Below, piece by piece: positions 43,901 through 54,157 of a stretch of 64,000 nucleotides of DNA. Within the stretch, counting starts at the first letter, position 1. Every line of letters starts with the position of its first letter. The position numbers and the translations under genes were made by a program. A model generated the notes under the pieces. That model was given only the letters and a program-made list of their open reading frames with translations. It was not told the origin of the DNA and did not search any database. This stretch comes from Rugalucina vietnamica (Eukaryota; Mollusca; Bivalvia; Lucinida; Lucinidae): positions 8,176,214 to 8,240,213 of the forward strand of contig OZ024871.1 of the NCBI GenBank assembly GCA_964017185.1, in the 5' to 3' direction.

Positions 43901-46900
43901 ACCATAGCTATGAATCTGGGTGGACCGCCAAACTTGGCCATGATTTTCCAGAGTCCATCACGACTAACAGTGTCAAAAGCTTTGGTGAGGTCAACAAACG
44001 TCATGTATAGATCTACATTCTGTTCTTGGCATTTCTCCTGAAGCTGTCTTGCTGTGAAGATCATGTCTATTGTCCCTCTGTCTTTTCTGAATCCACATTG
44101 ACTTTCTGGGATAAGTCCCGTCTGATCAAGATGAGCATTCAGACGATTTAACAGAATTTTTGCAAGTATCTTCCCAGCAATTGATAGGAGGGAGATGCCT
44201 CTGTGATTGTCACAGACTTGAGGATTTCCTTTCCGCTTGTATAGGTGGATTATGGATGCATCCTTAAATTCTTGTGGGATAGCCCCCTTCCTCCACATAC
44301 AGTGAAACAACTCTGTCAGTTTCTCTGCCATGGGTAGCCCCCCAGCCTTGTAAACTTCGGCAGGAATTGCATCTGCACCTGGGGCTTTGCCAGATGATAG
44401 TTGTTGAACTGCTTTTCTTGTTTCCGTAACAGTAGGAAATTCATCTAACATAACATTGCACTCTATCTGTGGAAGTCTGTCGATTGCATCCTGATTGATG
44501 CTTGATGGTCGATTAAGCACACTATTGAAGTGTTCTGCCCACCTTTCCAAGATAGCTTCTTTATCTGTGAGAAGAGTGTTTCCATTTGCACTGAGCAATG
44601 TGGTGGCTCCAGAACTCTTTGGACCATAAATGGTTTTCAGTGCATCATGAAATTTCTTCATGTCCTTTCTATTCGCAAAAGACTGAATTTCTTCTGTTTT
44701 CTTCCTCAGCCAGGAATCTTGCATGTCCCTAAGCTTGGTCTGGACTGTCTTACAAATGTTGCTGTAGGCTGCTTTCTTTGATACTGAGCTAGTATCATCT
44801 TGATGTGCCTTGAGCAAACGGTGCTTTTCTTCAAGAAGCCTCTGAATTTCATCATCATTCGCATCAAACCAGTCTTGATGTTTGCGAGATGGATGGCCTA
44901 AGGTGCTTGCAGCTGAAGAAAAAACTGTTTTATGGAAAACTGTCCAGTTTTCTTCGGGGTCCTCTGAACTGAGATTCATTGCATCCAGTTGGTTGCAAAT
45001 GTCTGTTAAGAAATCTTGTCTCATGCTGTCTTTATTCAGCTTTGAGACATCCAGTCTCTTAGGAGCTTTCTTGCCTTGAGGTCGCCTCGCAGGCTGTATT
45101 CTTAGGTTGAGTTTGCTGACAACCAGTCTATGATCTGTCCAGCAGTCTGCACCATACATAGTCTTTGTCACTTTAACATCCTGCCTGTCTGTTCTCCGCA
45201 CTATGACATAGTCTATGAGATGCCAGTGTTTGGAACGGGGATGCATCCAGGATGTTTTGTTCCTATTAGGTAGACGGAAGACTGTGTTGGTGATTAGAAG
45301 ATCATGTTCAGCACACTTCCTTAGAAGCAAGAGACCATTGCTGTTGCACTTTCCAACCCCTTCTGGACCTATAACTCCTTCCCAGGTCTGGTGGTCTGTA
45401 CCCACTCTGGCATTAAAGTCGCCAAGAAGGATAAGCTTGTCTGTGCGGGGTGTTGCAGAAATAACATTGTCTAGGTCATCATAGAACTTGTCCTTGACCT
45501 CATCTGGATTGGTCATTGTGGGTGCATAAGCACTGACAATAGTTGCATGTTTATTGCCTGACAGAGGAAGTCTCAATGTCATTAGACGGTCATTAATGCC
45601 TTTTGGCAATCCTGACAGCTTACCAACAAGTTCTGTTTTGATGGCAAAGCCAACTCCTGCTTCACGCCTCTCTTCACTTTTGCGTCCACTCCAGAGGAAG
45701 GTGTATCCAGCACCAACTTCTTTGATCTCCCCAACATCTGCGAACCGAGTCTCACTCAATGCAGCTATCTGTATATCATACCTCCCAAGTTCTCTGCCCA
45801 CAAGGGCCGTTCTACGCTGTGGTCTATCTGACCCAGCACTATCCATTAAAGTGCGCACATTCCATGCGCCAATCCGTAAGGGGAATACTCTAGCTTTTTT
45901 CTTTGTATTTCGACCGCTTAAGGGGATCCCCGCTGATCGCGGTTAACCAGCCAGGGGGTTTGAAGCAGGCAATTGTTTAGGGCACCTTTTCTAGCCCCTT
46001 CCCCATGCTACGGGGGTGAGCAGTGCGGTCCTAAATAGGTCTGCTCAGTCACTCAGCCGACTACCGAATTCTGCTTACTGCTTCTCCTCACAGAAAGCGA
46101 CCATTAGAACTGAGCCGCCTGTGTGCAGGTCTGCAACTACAGCTCCCAGTGTGTCCTACACCTGCTACTTTGTAGGTATGTGGGTGCAAGTGTGATGAAA
46201 TTGTTGTGTATGCAAGTGCTTGTGTGTTGAGAAATAAGATGACATGCGGTATGAAATTGGATTATAGTGAGGAAGAGGTGCGCAACGTCAACCTCACTCT
46301 CTAGTCCTCGCCCAGCTGCGCCCAGAGGCAAGACACAGGTCAAGACGTCTGGAGTTGGGTTTGAATGACCGTAACATCTTTAGTGCCTTGTCACGCTCTG
46401 CATGTTCCACAACATGTTGCTGTATCGCTTTCTGAACCGTTGAATCAGATGATTTCTTCCGCTCCATCTACCGAAACAGTCTTTGCATATCTGGACTAGG
46501 CATATCCAGACACACAGGTTTGATTTTGGAGTTTCCTTCTCCTAGATGAATTGCTGGCCACAGCTGAAGAGCTCCATCTACCCTTTCTTAGGTTTTGTTT
46601 AGAGACCTGTAAACTCCTAGGAGGGCTGTCAACCAAGACTAATGAGTTCCCCCTGCCCAGCTAGATTTTTGTGTAGAGAACTAGCTTAACTCCTAGATGA
46701 GTTGCCTTCCAAGGCTAACGAGCCCCATCTGCACCGCATGACAACAGGTAGTACTGATAACATGTTACAGTAGCAGTTAAACTGACCTGACCAGGTCATG
46801 ATTTATATATACATTGTAGTACTTGAGCCATCGATGCTTCATGCCAAGTTTCTGTGAAATCGATCCACCGGTTCTGGAGAAGATTTTTGAAGGGTTTTTA

Positions 46901-49900
46901 CCATATATGGGCATTGCGGCCATGTGACCTGGATTATTTATATACACAATGATTACCCCTTTCTATTGATGCTTCACATAAAATTTGGCTTTGATTGGCC
47001 AAGCAGTTTCAGAGATGATGTTTGAATATTATGGTAATATACATGTATATTGCCCCGGGGCGGGGCATATGAGCCCCTGGGGTCCAATTTTTTTCAGAAT
47101 CATTAATATTCAGTCCTACTGCCCATTTCCTGCAAGACTTTCACTTTAAATGACATTTTCAAAGTTTTCCCCATTCAAATGCATAGGCGACCTATGTTGA
47201 CCTTGCCGTAAAATAGGTCAAGGTCATCACAGGATTATGATTTATATATACATTGTAGTGCTTGAGCCATCAATGCTTCATGCAAAGTTTCGTTGAAATC
47301 AGTCCATCGGTTCTGGAGAAGAAGATTTTTGAAGGGTTTTTAACATATATGGGCATGGCGGCCATCTTGGTCATGTGACCTGGATTTCTTATATACACAT
47401 TGGTTCCCCCTTCCTATAGATGCTTCATATATGTGGCTTTGGTTGGCCAAGCGGTTTCAGAGAAGAAGATCTTTGAAATTGTGGACGGACGGCGGACAGA
47501 CGCACGACGAACGGACGCACGCCGGATCATGGCCATTCTATAAGCTCACCCTGTTAGCCTAACGGCGTAAGTGAGCTAAAAATCAGACATACTTAAATAA
47601 TTGACATTTTTAATCAGTTTTGTGTATCATTAGTTGAACCGTCACTGTGTTAATTTTATATTTATCCCTGGAAAGAATCGTCTTTTATTATCTATTATTT
47701 TCTGTCTTAAAGGTCTACATGTGATGATAACTGCACGGCCGATTGCAAAAACACGACAGACAACTGTACTGCAAATTGCAACTGTACGGTAGATTGTGAC
47801 AATATGACGTGCAGCCAGACAGAGACATGTGTAGCCGGTTGTCGTGAAGGTCTGTATGGACAGAACTGCTCTCTGCCTTGTTCTACTCACTGTTCAAACT
47901 TTAGATGCGACAGACACAATGGTAGCTGCCTTTACGGTTGTGATGAAGAATTCTTCGGTGATAGGTGTGAATTGTGTAAGTATACGGGACAATATTTGAG
48001 CCTTCGCATGAGAAAACCAACGATGTTGGTTTCCGACAGTATGTCAGTTGTTTATTGTTTGAAATACAATTTGATCCGCCGCAAGGGAAAATCAACAATC
48101 TGCATAGGCGAAAACAAAGGCGCAGATCAGCTTCGCAGTAACTGGTAACAATTCCTCTACTTTTTAAATCCAAAATTTCCAGCCTCTAACCATCATCTGT
48201 GACAGTACAGCCCGGTTTGTGTCGGACCTGGTCGGAACCCAGATTGTTGGTTTTCTCACACACAGGCTGATTTATCATTTTCGTTTCCCCCACAGACAAT
48301 TATATGACCTTACACGTTAAAACGGGCTTCTGAAAATGAAAATGTCCAAGTGTATTGGAATAACATACCAATGGCTTATCCCAAACAGCTAGATATACAC
48401 GGATTTAGGTATTCGATAAATCGTTTGACATCTCTTTTATAGCATGCAGTCAAAACTGTGCGAAGTTGTCGATAAATGCCACAGACCTGACCTGTAACCA
48501 GACAACTTTTGAGTGCCTCAGTGGTTGTGTGACAAACTTTGATGGGGACAGATGTGACCGGTGTGTGCGAGGCAAGACGGGACCCCAGTGTGATGTTGAC
48601 TGTATGCCTAATTGTCAAAACTGTTCTGTGAAACAGTATGTGAAAGTATCATCACGTACTTTTACTTTCAGGTTCATGCGCGGACCCCACCCCCCTGGAA
48701 TTTGAAAAATTTACCTAAAAAAAGTAATTTCGGGAATTTTTGGCAGTTGGACCCCCCCCCCCCTCGTCTGTGACCAAAAATTACCATTTTCGTTGGACCC
48801 CCTCTCATGAAAATTTCTGGATCCGCGCATGAGGTAACAGATTAATGCGTTATTGCCACGTAAGTTCTGTGTGCACGGGTGTTTACCTGCACGGGCGCCT
48901 GTGGGCACTTTATGACCAAGTTCTGTTTAGTATCTAAACAACAAAAAATCACAAAATGACATGTATAATAAAAATTCTTTCAGCTAAGACCACAATCAGA
49001 GGGTCGAGATGTATTCCCGTGCGATTTTCGTGGTAAAATTGATTTCTTTGCTTTAAATGATTGTTTGTCTGTTATGAGTATGAAAAATGATGGGGTTCAA
49101 TTTTTTCGACTCCTCGAGCCAATTCTGTGGGCTCTATTTCTAGGTCACGCCCATTTTTGCGCATAAACTGCACTGTTGACACTTGTTTCTGCTACTAAAA
49201 CTAACTTTTTGTCTTGTATTTTGCATCTGAGACCCTCTTTAGTAGATTATGTAACAAAACTAACACATGTATGGTAGGTATTGACGATATAAGCATAACA
49301 TATCTCTAAAACATAGTGGGTGGGGTAATTTAATGGGGGAAATAAGTATGAACATTATCCATACTCTATGGCCGGCGTATAATGACACTGAAAGAAAACA
49401 AAAACACATCAAGCAGATGAGTATTGTGTAATAAACAGTTGTAAACATGGTATTGTCTTTGCGGTACCCATAATTAACTATATACGAGGGCCATTCAATA
49501 AGCAATGCGAATTGGTGTGCAATATCTTCTACGTTATAATTATATGCCTTAAACTCTGTTTCTGAATATAATAAGCTAGGTTTGTAATGCTAAAGCTATT
49601 GCATGTTTGATGGTGTCTACGCAGTGCCTAAACATATGATACACGAGGGTCGTTCAAAAAGTAATATAAATACAGATGTAATTTCGCGCATTGCACAGTA
49701 CACGTATTGCATAAAATGCACACATAACATTATTACAAAACAACTGTGCTAGAATCGATCTTAATGGCTAATATTATGTAAGATAACGCATTTCAGTTGA
49801 ATTAAATAGTGCCATGTAAACGCGATATTGCTGTTATTTCAATCATTGTATGATAGTTTCAAATAATGGATAAACCTAAACACATGTGTTTTATTGAATA

Positions 49901-52900
49901 AAGTATTAATAACACCAGACTATGCTTTTAATGTCATACAAGTTAACAAACATGGGTAATGACTACGCATTAGAGTCATCTTGTTGGCTGAAAGCAGCAA
50001 AGACGTCCATGATTAATATCTCTAGGTGATAGATAGCAATGTATTGCAATGTATTAGCCAGTTACAATGACATCGTTAATATATTAACTAAATGCAAACG
50101 CCTTTGTACTTTCCATAATATGCATCTGAAAGGACAAATATCTATTCCAAGGGTGGTCGGGTGGGGGTATGGGCACCAGCCTATTTGGGCCTAAAGAAAT
50201 ACATGGGCTGCTTTTGCCTCCAGGCAAAGCTTCTACGGTAATGACTGACCATCTGCTTACTGGTTAACCGCTCAGGTTTCAGCTGCCTATGGAAAGTGGT
50301 TCAAGTAGAATAATCCATACATAAGCCTTAGTTGCTTAGTTTGGTGGTTATATTTGAAGCACGTTTTGGTTGTCATGACATCCTCATTTTGTGTAAAAGT
50401 CCTAGAAAATGAAGGCAACGTCCAGACATGACTTTAGATGTTGGCTAGGACGTTAAGCACCAGCTCAAACAAACAAAACACATAAATAGGGTCGTTTTGA
50501 TGCAAACAGGAGCGCGCTGTATGTGTTTCTTTGGTCACACAATTTGCACAATTCGTTGTCTAATTCATTTCATTACAATTTTGAATTGTACTATTGTATT
50601 AAAGTGATATGTCTAGATTACTAGCAGAAATAAGTCGAGGCCTGGATAGCGTATATGATAACAAACGTAATTGTCACTACTGTGGTCCAGTTTCAAATCC
50701 GGGTCAATGCATGTGACAGGCGTCGGTGGTCTTTGTCTCGGTTTTCACGGAATTTCCTTTCGACATTTGAGCAAAATGGCGCCCAATTTCATTCAGAACC
50801 AATCAGAATAACATAATCAATTTTATTGGACCTACGCATATAGACACTCTGAGCGGTTAACACTTGCTCATATGGTCAGGTATTTAGCAGCTCTGTGCGG
50901 GAGACATATTGTGACCCATCAATTTTTAAAGCCCTGATGCTGGAAGGCAATCCAAGTATACCAGGCATGCCCATAGCTGTAAAATGTGACGCTAACCATC
51001 AAATCTACATTATTGACCTCTCTTACACCCTCTCCCACTAATTCTAACTCATTCTCTCTGTCTCTCTCTCTGTCTCTCTCTCTGTCTCTCTCTCTCTCTC
51101 TGTATGTGTGCGTTTGTTTGTGTCTGCGAAAGTAACAATAAACAAGCAAATTCAGAGAATTTATGTCCCCCGCCTTAATTGTTTAGTTACACAAATATAT
51201 CTGACAATAATGTATATCCAAATCACATGCATTTACTTCATGTCACAGTGTCAAACATTAATCTGAGGATTATATTCAAACCACATGCAAATCTTCAAAT
51301 CATTGTCAGGACATCTGTACAGTTTGAAAAGAATCAGAATAAAACTGAGGGAGGAGTTTGCACACAAGGTACACAATGTCCATTCTTTTTCATTGTAAAA
51401 ATGCCTGAAAAACGACTAAGTTCAAATTGCGAAAAAGTGTCAAAAATTAACCTGAGGATTATATCCAAAGCACATGCATATCTTCAAAGCATCATCAAGA
51501 CATCTTTAAAGTTTCAAAAGAATCTGAATTAAAAACTGAAGGAGGAGTTGCGCACACAAGGCACCCTCTGTCCATTCACTTTCATTGTCAAAATACCGAA
51601 AAACGACTAAGTTCAATTTGCAAAAAAAGTGTCAAAAATTAATCTGAGGATTATATCCAAACCACATGCACATCTTCAAAGTATGATGAAGACATCTGTA
51701 AAGTTTCAAAATAATCGGAATAAAACTGTAGGAGGAGTTGTGCACACAAGGTACCCTTTGTCTATTCACTTTCATTATCAAAATGCCCGAAAAATGATTA
51801 AGTTCAAATTGCAAAAAAAGTGTCAAAAATTAATCTGAGGATTATATCCAAACCACATGCACATCTTCAAAGCATGATGAAGACATCTGTAAAGTTTCAA
51901 AAGAATAGGAATTAAACTGTAGGAGGAGTTGCGCACACAAGGTACCCACTGTCTATTCACGTTCATTATCAAAATGCCCGAAAAATGACTAAGTTCAAAT
52001 TGCGAAAAAAGTGTCAAAAATTAATCTGAGGATTATATCCAAACCACATGCACATCTTCAAAGCATGATGAAGACATCTGTAAAGTTTCAAAAGAATCGG
52101 AATAAAACTGTAGGAGGAGTTGCGCACACAAGGTACATACTCCTATAGGGGGACGGAAGGACGGACGGAAGGACGGACGGAAGGACGGACGGACGGAAGG
52201 ACGGAAGGACGGAAAGCCAAAAACTATGTCCCTCCGCTTTTCTTCGAAAAGGCGGGGGACAATAAGCGGTCCGACGGCACAGTGCAACAATTCAAAGAAA
52301 TGAAGGCCAATTGTATTTATCAACTTATTACTTTGAAATTAAGGAGATTAAGAAGCATAGTCGTCATCAAGTGTTTCTCTTTGTTCTCATACAGCACCCT
52401 TACTTGGACGCTGATACTGACCAGTCGGAATTCAATACCAGAATATTTTACTGGTACTGGAGAGTTGTTCTCCGAAGTTGACCGAAACGTAGTCTGCTGC
52501 GATTACGATCATACAATATTGGGTGGGAGTTATTACTGTTATATTGTTTCAGAGGTTTCATTATTCAAGATAAATAGAGATCATCAAGGTTTCTGCTAAG
52601 CAAGGAGCGAATATTGATAGAAATGGTTAAGGAGTGGTGGCAGCAGCCTACATAAAAAGTATCTGAGCTAGGCAACTATACCACCCTTGTACGGAACTCA
52701 ATTTTACGGTTCTTAATTTAGGTTTGACCATTTATTCTCGGGCTGAACATGTTCTGGTCATATTCGAGATCACCTTGTCTTTCCAAAAGAAAACAAAATT
52801 ACCCCCGGGACACATATAGATGAACGAAATGTCCATTCCATTCCTGAAGTCAATTCAGGTAATTTCAGGTAATTTAGACCCATGCCTATTAATATGTGCT

Positions 52901-54157
52901 TTACCAAGACCTTAAATAGTGATTTATTCGTTTAACATTGGCCGTGATGATGACTCATAAGAACCAAACAAGTAATTTAATACTTAAAGCAACATGACTT
53001 AGGATGACGTTTTCAACGATTGGGCATTTGTTCTGTTTCGGTATGTTTCACATTCCTTCATATGCATCTGCATTGCTTATTAAACGACCCTCGTGCATTA
53101 TCTGTATAAACACAGCTAATATAGCACTGCATACACACACGTCTGCGTTACTCTTAAACATTTATTTATAGCTTTGTAAATAAAGCTATAAGAAAATTTT
53201 CCGACATGTCAGTGGAAAAATGCATGCGAGTTCGCACTACTTATTGAATGTCCCTCGTATAAAAATGAAATAGATGGGTTCTTCTTAAACAATAGCACGT
53301 GCAACTTTTTTTTTTATCTTTGTTCATCTGATTCAATGTCGATTTCTACTCCGTCAGTATACGTAAGCGAACAGAGCGAATTATTCCATTAAATTTCCCC
53401 ATTAAATTACCCCACCCACTTTCAATTAGAAGAAAATTAAGAAAATATAAACAACAACTGTAGTAAAGTGGTTCTCTGGCATTACATAAGCCATAAAATG
53501 ATACATTCTATGCAATATACCACACAAAAGTAAAATTTTCATTCAGAAACAGCTTTATTATTGTCTGCAGTGCAGAAAGATAATAAAAATGGGCGTGGTC
53601 TTGAGAAAAAGCCCAAAAAATGGGTCAAGGGGTCAAAAAAATTGAACCCCATAATTTTTCAACAATATAACCCATAAACAAACATTTAAAGCAAAAATAT
53701 CAATTTTAGCACAAAAATCGCACGGGAGCGATATTTCTTACATCTCGACCCTCACTATATACATATATTTACCATTACATTGAATTAAACACTAGTATTT
53801 GTCCATGCAGTTAATCATATTACAACACAATCATGGCTAACTGCATCGGTCTATGCTGAAGAATTCTGATTATACCGTTTGTTTCAGTGGTGTAGGCGTA
53901 TGCGACATGTGTTTGCCAGGCTTCTATTACTTCAACAAGAACTGTGAGCCTTGTCGAGGGACCTGTCTTCAGATCAACGCAACAGATGACTTTACCTGTG
54001 ACCAGAATGACGGTACCTGTTTATATGGGTGTATCAACGAGTGGTATGGAGAACAGTGTAACACGGGATGTTCACCATTATGTATCAACAAAACCTGTAA
54101 CAGAGATGACGGTTGTTGTAATATTGACTGTAGATATCCTTCATATGGGGGTTGCAA
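38117..54157 (+). CDS. Multi-exon secreted or membrane EGF-like cysteine-rich protein (partial gene, exons 1-5)
   Basis: Five exons (38117-38189, 38362-38623, 47713-47975, 48443-48635, 53888-54157) join with matching phases 1, 2, 1 and 2, giving ~353 codons ending in phase 2. All introns are GT-AG. The product has a signal peptide (hydrophobic core ~residues 9-23), then repeated EGF/laminin-EGF-like modules of the form C-x-x-G-C-x4-5-(F/Y)-G-x-x-C. This pattern is typical of MEGF10/Draper/scavenger-receptor-F-like animal proteins, which bind ligands at the cell surface. That family link is inferred from module style only. No transmembrane segment or stop is reached, so more exons lie right of 54157 and possibly beyond the window. 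N-glycosylation sequons are very dense. Confidence 0.8.
38362..38623 (+). CDS. Exon 2: Cys-Asn-x-Thr repeats and first EGF-like module
   Basis: The acceptor is TTTGTTTCAG|CC and the donor is CC|GTATGT. A Ser/Ala-rich linker is followed by [14 protein letters not shown] and ACNDTEP, three near-repeats each with an N-glycosylation sequon. Then comes the EGF-like [18 protein letters not shown]. Phase 1 in, 2 out. Confidence 0.8.
38927..38970 (+). other. Decayed hammerhead-ribozyme-like fold
   Basis: CTGAAGT at 38933 differs from the invariant core only at position 9 (T for A). Stem II GGCT-TAAGT-AGCC (38940-38952), GAAA (38953-38956), palindromic stem III ACCGCGGT and a GTA cleavage triplet follow in the right order. 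Stem I is GGGTC with GGCCC, with an A-A mismatch beside the core. It is probably inactive. Confidence 0.35.
39198..39843 (-). mobile_element. Family A copy, 5' truncated, in intron 2
   Basis: It starts at the conserved 3' end (AAAAAGGTACAAGTAGGC) and runs to CACCGGCGTGCAATTAAA. It is oriented against the gene. Confidence 0.85.
40892..41019. repeat. 29-bp inverted repeat around a (TA)n core
   Basis: ATCAGTATTATACGTTACG... (40892-40920) is exactly inverted at 40991-41019, with a ~70-bp AT alternating core between. The whole can extrude as a cruciform. Confidence 0.8.
41031..41164. repeat. ~60-bp perfect hairpin containing a SINE B box
   Basis: The arms 41031-41090 and 41105-41164 are perfect inverses with a 14-nt loop. 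Each carries GGTTCGATTCCCGG (a B-box-like tRNA motif) next to GTCGCGGCACGACCGAC. It looks like a SINE head copied in inverted orientation. Confidence 0.75.
42623..42633 (+). repeat. Target-site duplication of nested LINE, left copy
   Basis: GGTCATGATTT is repeated exactly at 46794-46804, on the other side of the LINE. Confidence 0.85.
42669..42950 (-). pseudogene. C-terminal C2H2 zinc-finger tail of the LINE protein (shifted frame)
   Basis: This alternative frame continues the protein after the frameshift: [20 protein letters not shown], a lysine/arginine-rich helix, then a classical C2H2 finger CSTCNRQF...HQRTH (C-x2-C-x12-H-x3-H) near the end. Such a finger at the C-terminus is known in several invertebrate LINE proteins and probably helps bind nucleic acid. 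Confidence 0.75.
42850..45944 (-). CDS. LINE endonuclease-reverse transcriptase
   Basis: An open frame of ~1030 codons. It begins after a stop near 45945, and the N-terminus reads [12 protein letters not shown]. The endonuclease has [13 protein letters not shown] (~residue 175 of the frame), IDYVIVRR and [10 protein letters not shown], the catalytic Asp/His set. Reverse transcriptase has [49 protein letters not shown], and LLYADDM with the catalytic Asp pair. A conserved YLGSTLSR block and a C-terminal RWTGHVIRM block follow. Near 42950 one lost base shifts the last ~33 codons out of frame, so the listed stop at 42850 is not the original end. Confidence 0.88.
46294..46467 (-). CDS. Small upstream ORF of nested LINE
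   Basis: A 57-codon frame ([20 protein letters not shown], then [12 protein letters not shown]) is basic and helical. It sits ~500 nt upstream of the main ORF in the 5' region. It could be a short ORF1 remnant. I do not recognise a domain, and the call rests on position and orientation only. Confidence 0.35.
   Translation of the reverse strand: MERKKSSDSTVQKAIQQHVVEHAERDKALKMLRSFKPNSRRLDLCLASGRSWARTRE
46794..46804 (+). repeat. Target-site duplication of nested LINE, right copy
   Basis: This matches 42623-42633 exactly. Confidence 0.85.
47713..47975 (+). CDS. Exon 3: sequon-rich cysteine stretch and two EGF-like modules
   Basis: The acceptor is GTCTTAAAG|GTC and the donor is TTGT|GTAAGT. 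It opens with [14 protein letters not shown] and [13 protein letters not shown], in which nearly every Cys has an adjacent N-x-T sequon. [18 protein letters not shown] and [14 protein letters not shown] follow. Phase 2 in, 1 out. Confidence 0.85.
47976..48442 (+). other. Intron 3 (467 bp)
   Basis: The intron runs from GTAAGTATAC to TTTTATAG. Its first half stays open for ~55 codons and may carry a short repeat, but I cannot name it. Confidence 0.7.
48443..48635 (+). CDS. Exon 4: EGF-like modules
   Basis: It encodes [33 protein letters not shown] and [18 protein letters not shown]. The donor is AAACA|GTATGTG. Phase 1 in, 2 out. Confidence 0.85.
48674..48832. mobile_element. ~160-bp MITE
   Basis: TCATGCGCGGA at the left end and TCCGCGCATGA at the right end are exact inverses. 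The interior has poly-C and poly-A runs and no coding capacity. Confidence 0.65.
50380..50480 (+). mobile_element. Family E retroposon tail
   Basis: ATCCTCATTTTGTGTAAAAG through GGACGTTAAGCACC and CAAACAAAC matches 54934-55027 closely and ends in the same CAA-type tail. Confidence 0.5.
50635..50730 (+). mobile_element. tRNA-like SINE head
   Basis: GTCGAGGCCTGGATAGCGTA, then GTTTCAAATCCGGG (one mismatch from a B box), with tRNA-like spacing. No functional tRNA cloverleaf is convincing. Confidence 0.35.
51050..51106 (+). repeat. (CT)n-rich microsatellite
   Basis: CTCTCTGT-type dinucleotide repeat. Confidence 0.8.
51164..52261 (+). mobile_element. Pearl-like element (family D), five ~191-bp core repeats
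   Basis: TGTCCCCCGCCTT at the left end and AAGGCGGGGGACA at the right end are inverse. Core units start at 51249, 51438, 51630, 51821 and 52012 (periods 189-192 bp), each opening TGTCAAAAATTAATCTGAGG. An ACGG/AGGACGG microsatellite follows at 52151-52213. Then comes a strong hairpin CCGCTTTTC-TTC-GAAAAGGCGG just before the right end. This is the same plan as family C but unrelated sequence. Confidence 0.75.
52262..53075. other. Unassigned interior of the mariner-like element
   Basis: No transposase signature was recognised. One ORF at 52120-52599 mainly covers the family D tail and is not credible. Confidence 0.45.
53888..54157 (+). CDS. Exon 5: EGF-like modules
   Basis: It encodes [18 protein letters not shown], a [12 protein letters not shown] loop, [14 protein letters not shown] and [12 protein letters not shown]. 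The acceptor is GTTTCAG|TGG and the donor is TGCAA|GTAAGT, phase 2 out. No stop codon is seen, so the gene continues. Confidence 0.85.

Larger units (their letters stand above)
42634..46793 (-). mobile_element. LINE (APE-type) inserted in family C, 11-bp target duplication
   Basis: The element is 4.16 kb with precise ends defined by the duplication GGTCATGATTT. Minus strand order is a 5' region with a small ORF, one long endonuclease-RT frame, then a short 3' UTR ending GACGAACTATC without poly-A. One frameshift is visible. It is probably a relatively young insertion. Confidence 0.9.
41485..47577 (+). mobile_element. Pearl-like element (family C), copy 1, split by a LINE
   Basis: The left end is CAGAGGACCAATGGTCCTGT (self-complementary) followed by GCTCACCTGAG. 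The interior consists of tandem ~430-460-bp units marked by GACCTTG..GTAAAATAGGTCAA, ATTTATATATACATTGTAG and GATGCTTCACATAAAATTTGG. A degenerate GACGG/GCACGACG run lies at 47483-47525, and the right end is AAGCTCACC...GTGAGCTA. This is the plan of bivalve pearl elements, now usually linked to Helentron-like DNA elements. No protein is encoded. The LINE interrupts it from 42634 to 46793. Confidence 0.7.
38624..47712 (+). other. Intron 2 (9.1 kb), filled with transposable elements
   Basis: It contains a decayed hammerhead-like fold (38927-38970), a family A copy (39198-39843), two long hairpins (40892-41164) and a pearl-like element with a nested LINE (41485-47577). Stretches 38624-38926, 39844-40891 and 41165-41484 hold nothing I can name apart from short (TA)n runs. 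Confidence 0.75.
49640..53097. mobile_element. Inner mariner-like TIR pair
   Basis: ACACGAGGGTCGTTCAAAAAG at 49641 is inverted at ~53076-53097 (GCACGAGGGTCGTTTAATAAG). It is a second, related element inside the first. I found no transposase frame inside; the interior holds SINE-like pieces and family D. Confidence 0.5.
49483..53259. mobile_element. Mariner-type element ends with TA duplication
   Basis: TACGAGGGCCATTCAATAAG at 49483 is inverted at 53232-53259 (TACGAGGGACATTCAATAAG). TA flanks both ends (49481-49482, 53260-53261). This is the style of mariner terminal repeats. Only ~150 bp of its own sequence remain on each side of a further insertion. Confidence 0.65.
48999..53753. mobile_element. 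Fold-back element (~490-bp inverted arms), interrupted by mariner-type elements
   Basis: 48999-49480 and 53262-53753 are imperfect inverses, sharing GAGGGTCGAGATGTA, CGTGCGATTTT, GATGGGGTTCAATTTTTT/TATGGGGTTCAATTTTTT and GTGGGTGGGGTAATTTAATGG. Taken together the arms make a ~980-bp palindromic element whose centre received the mariner insertion. Confidence 0.7.
48636..53887 (+). other. Intron 4 (5.25 kb), filled with nested DNA elements
   Basis: It contains a small MITE (48674-48832) and the fold-back/mariner/pearl nest (48999-53753). The intron ends TTGTTTCAG. Confidence 0.8.

Noticed and set aside
43195-45946. Plus-strand ORFs within 43-46 kb
   Set aside because: Antisense shadows of the minus-strand LINE protein.
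52120-52599. 159-codon ORF with [12 protein letters not shown] repeats
   Set aside because: Translation of the GGACGGAA microsatellite plus the family D tail.
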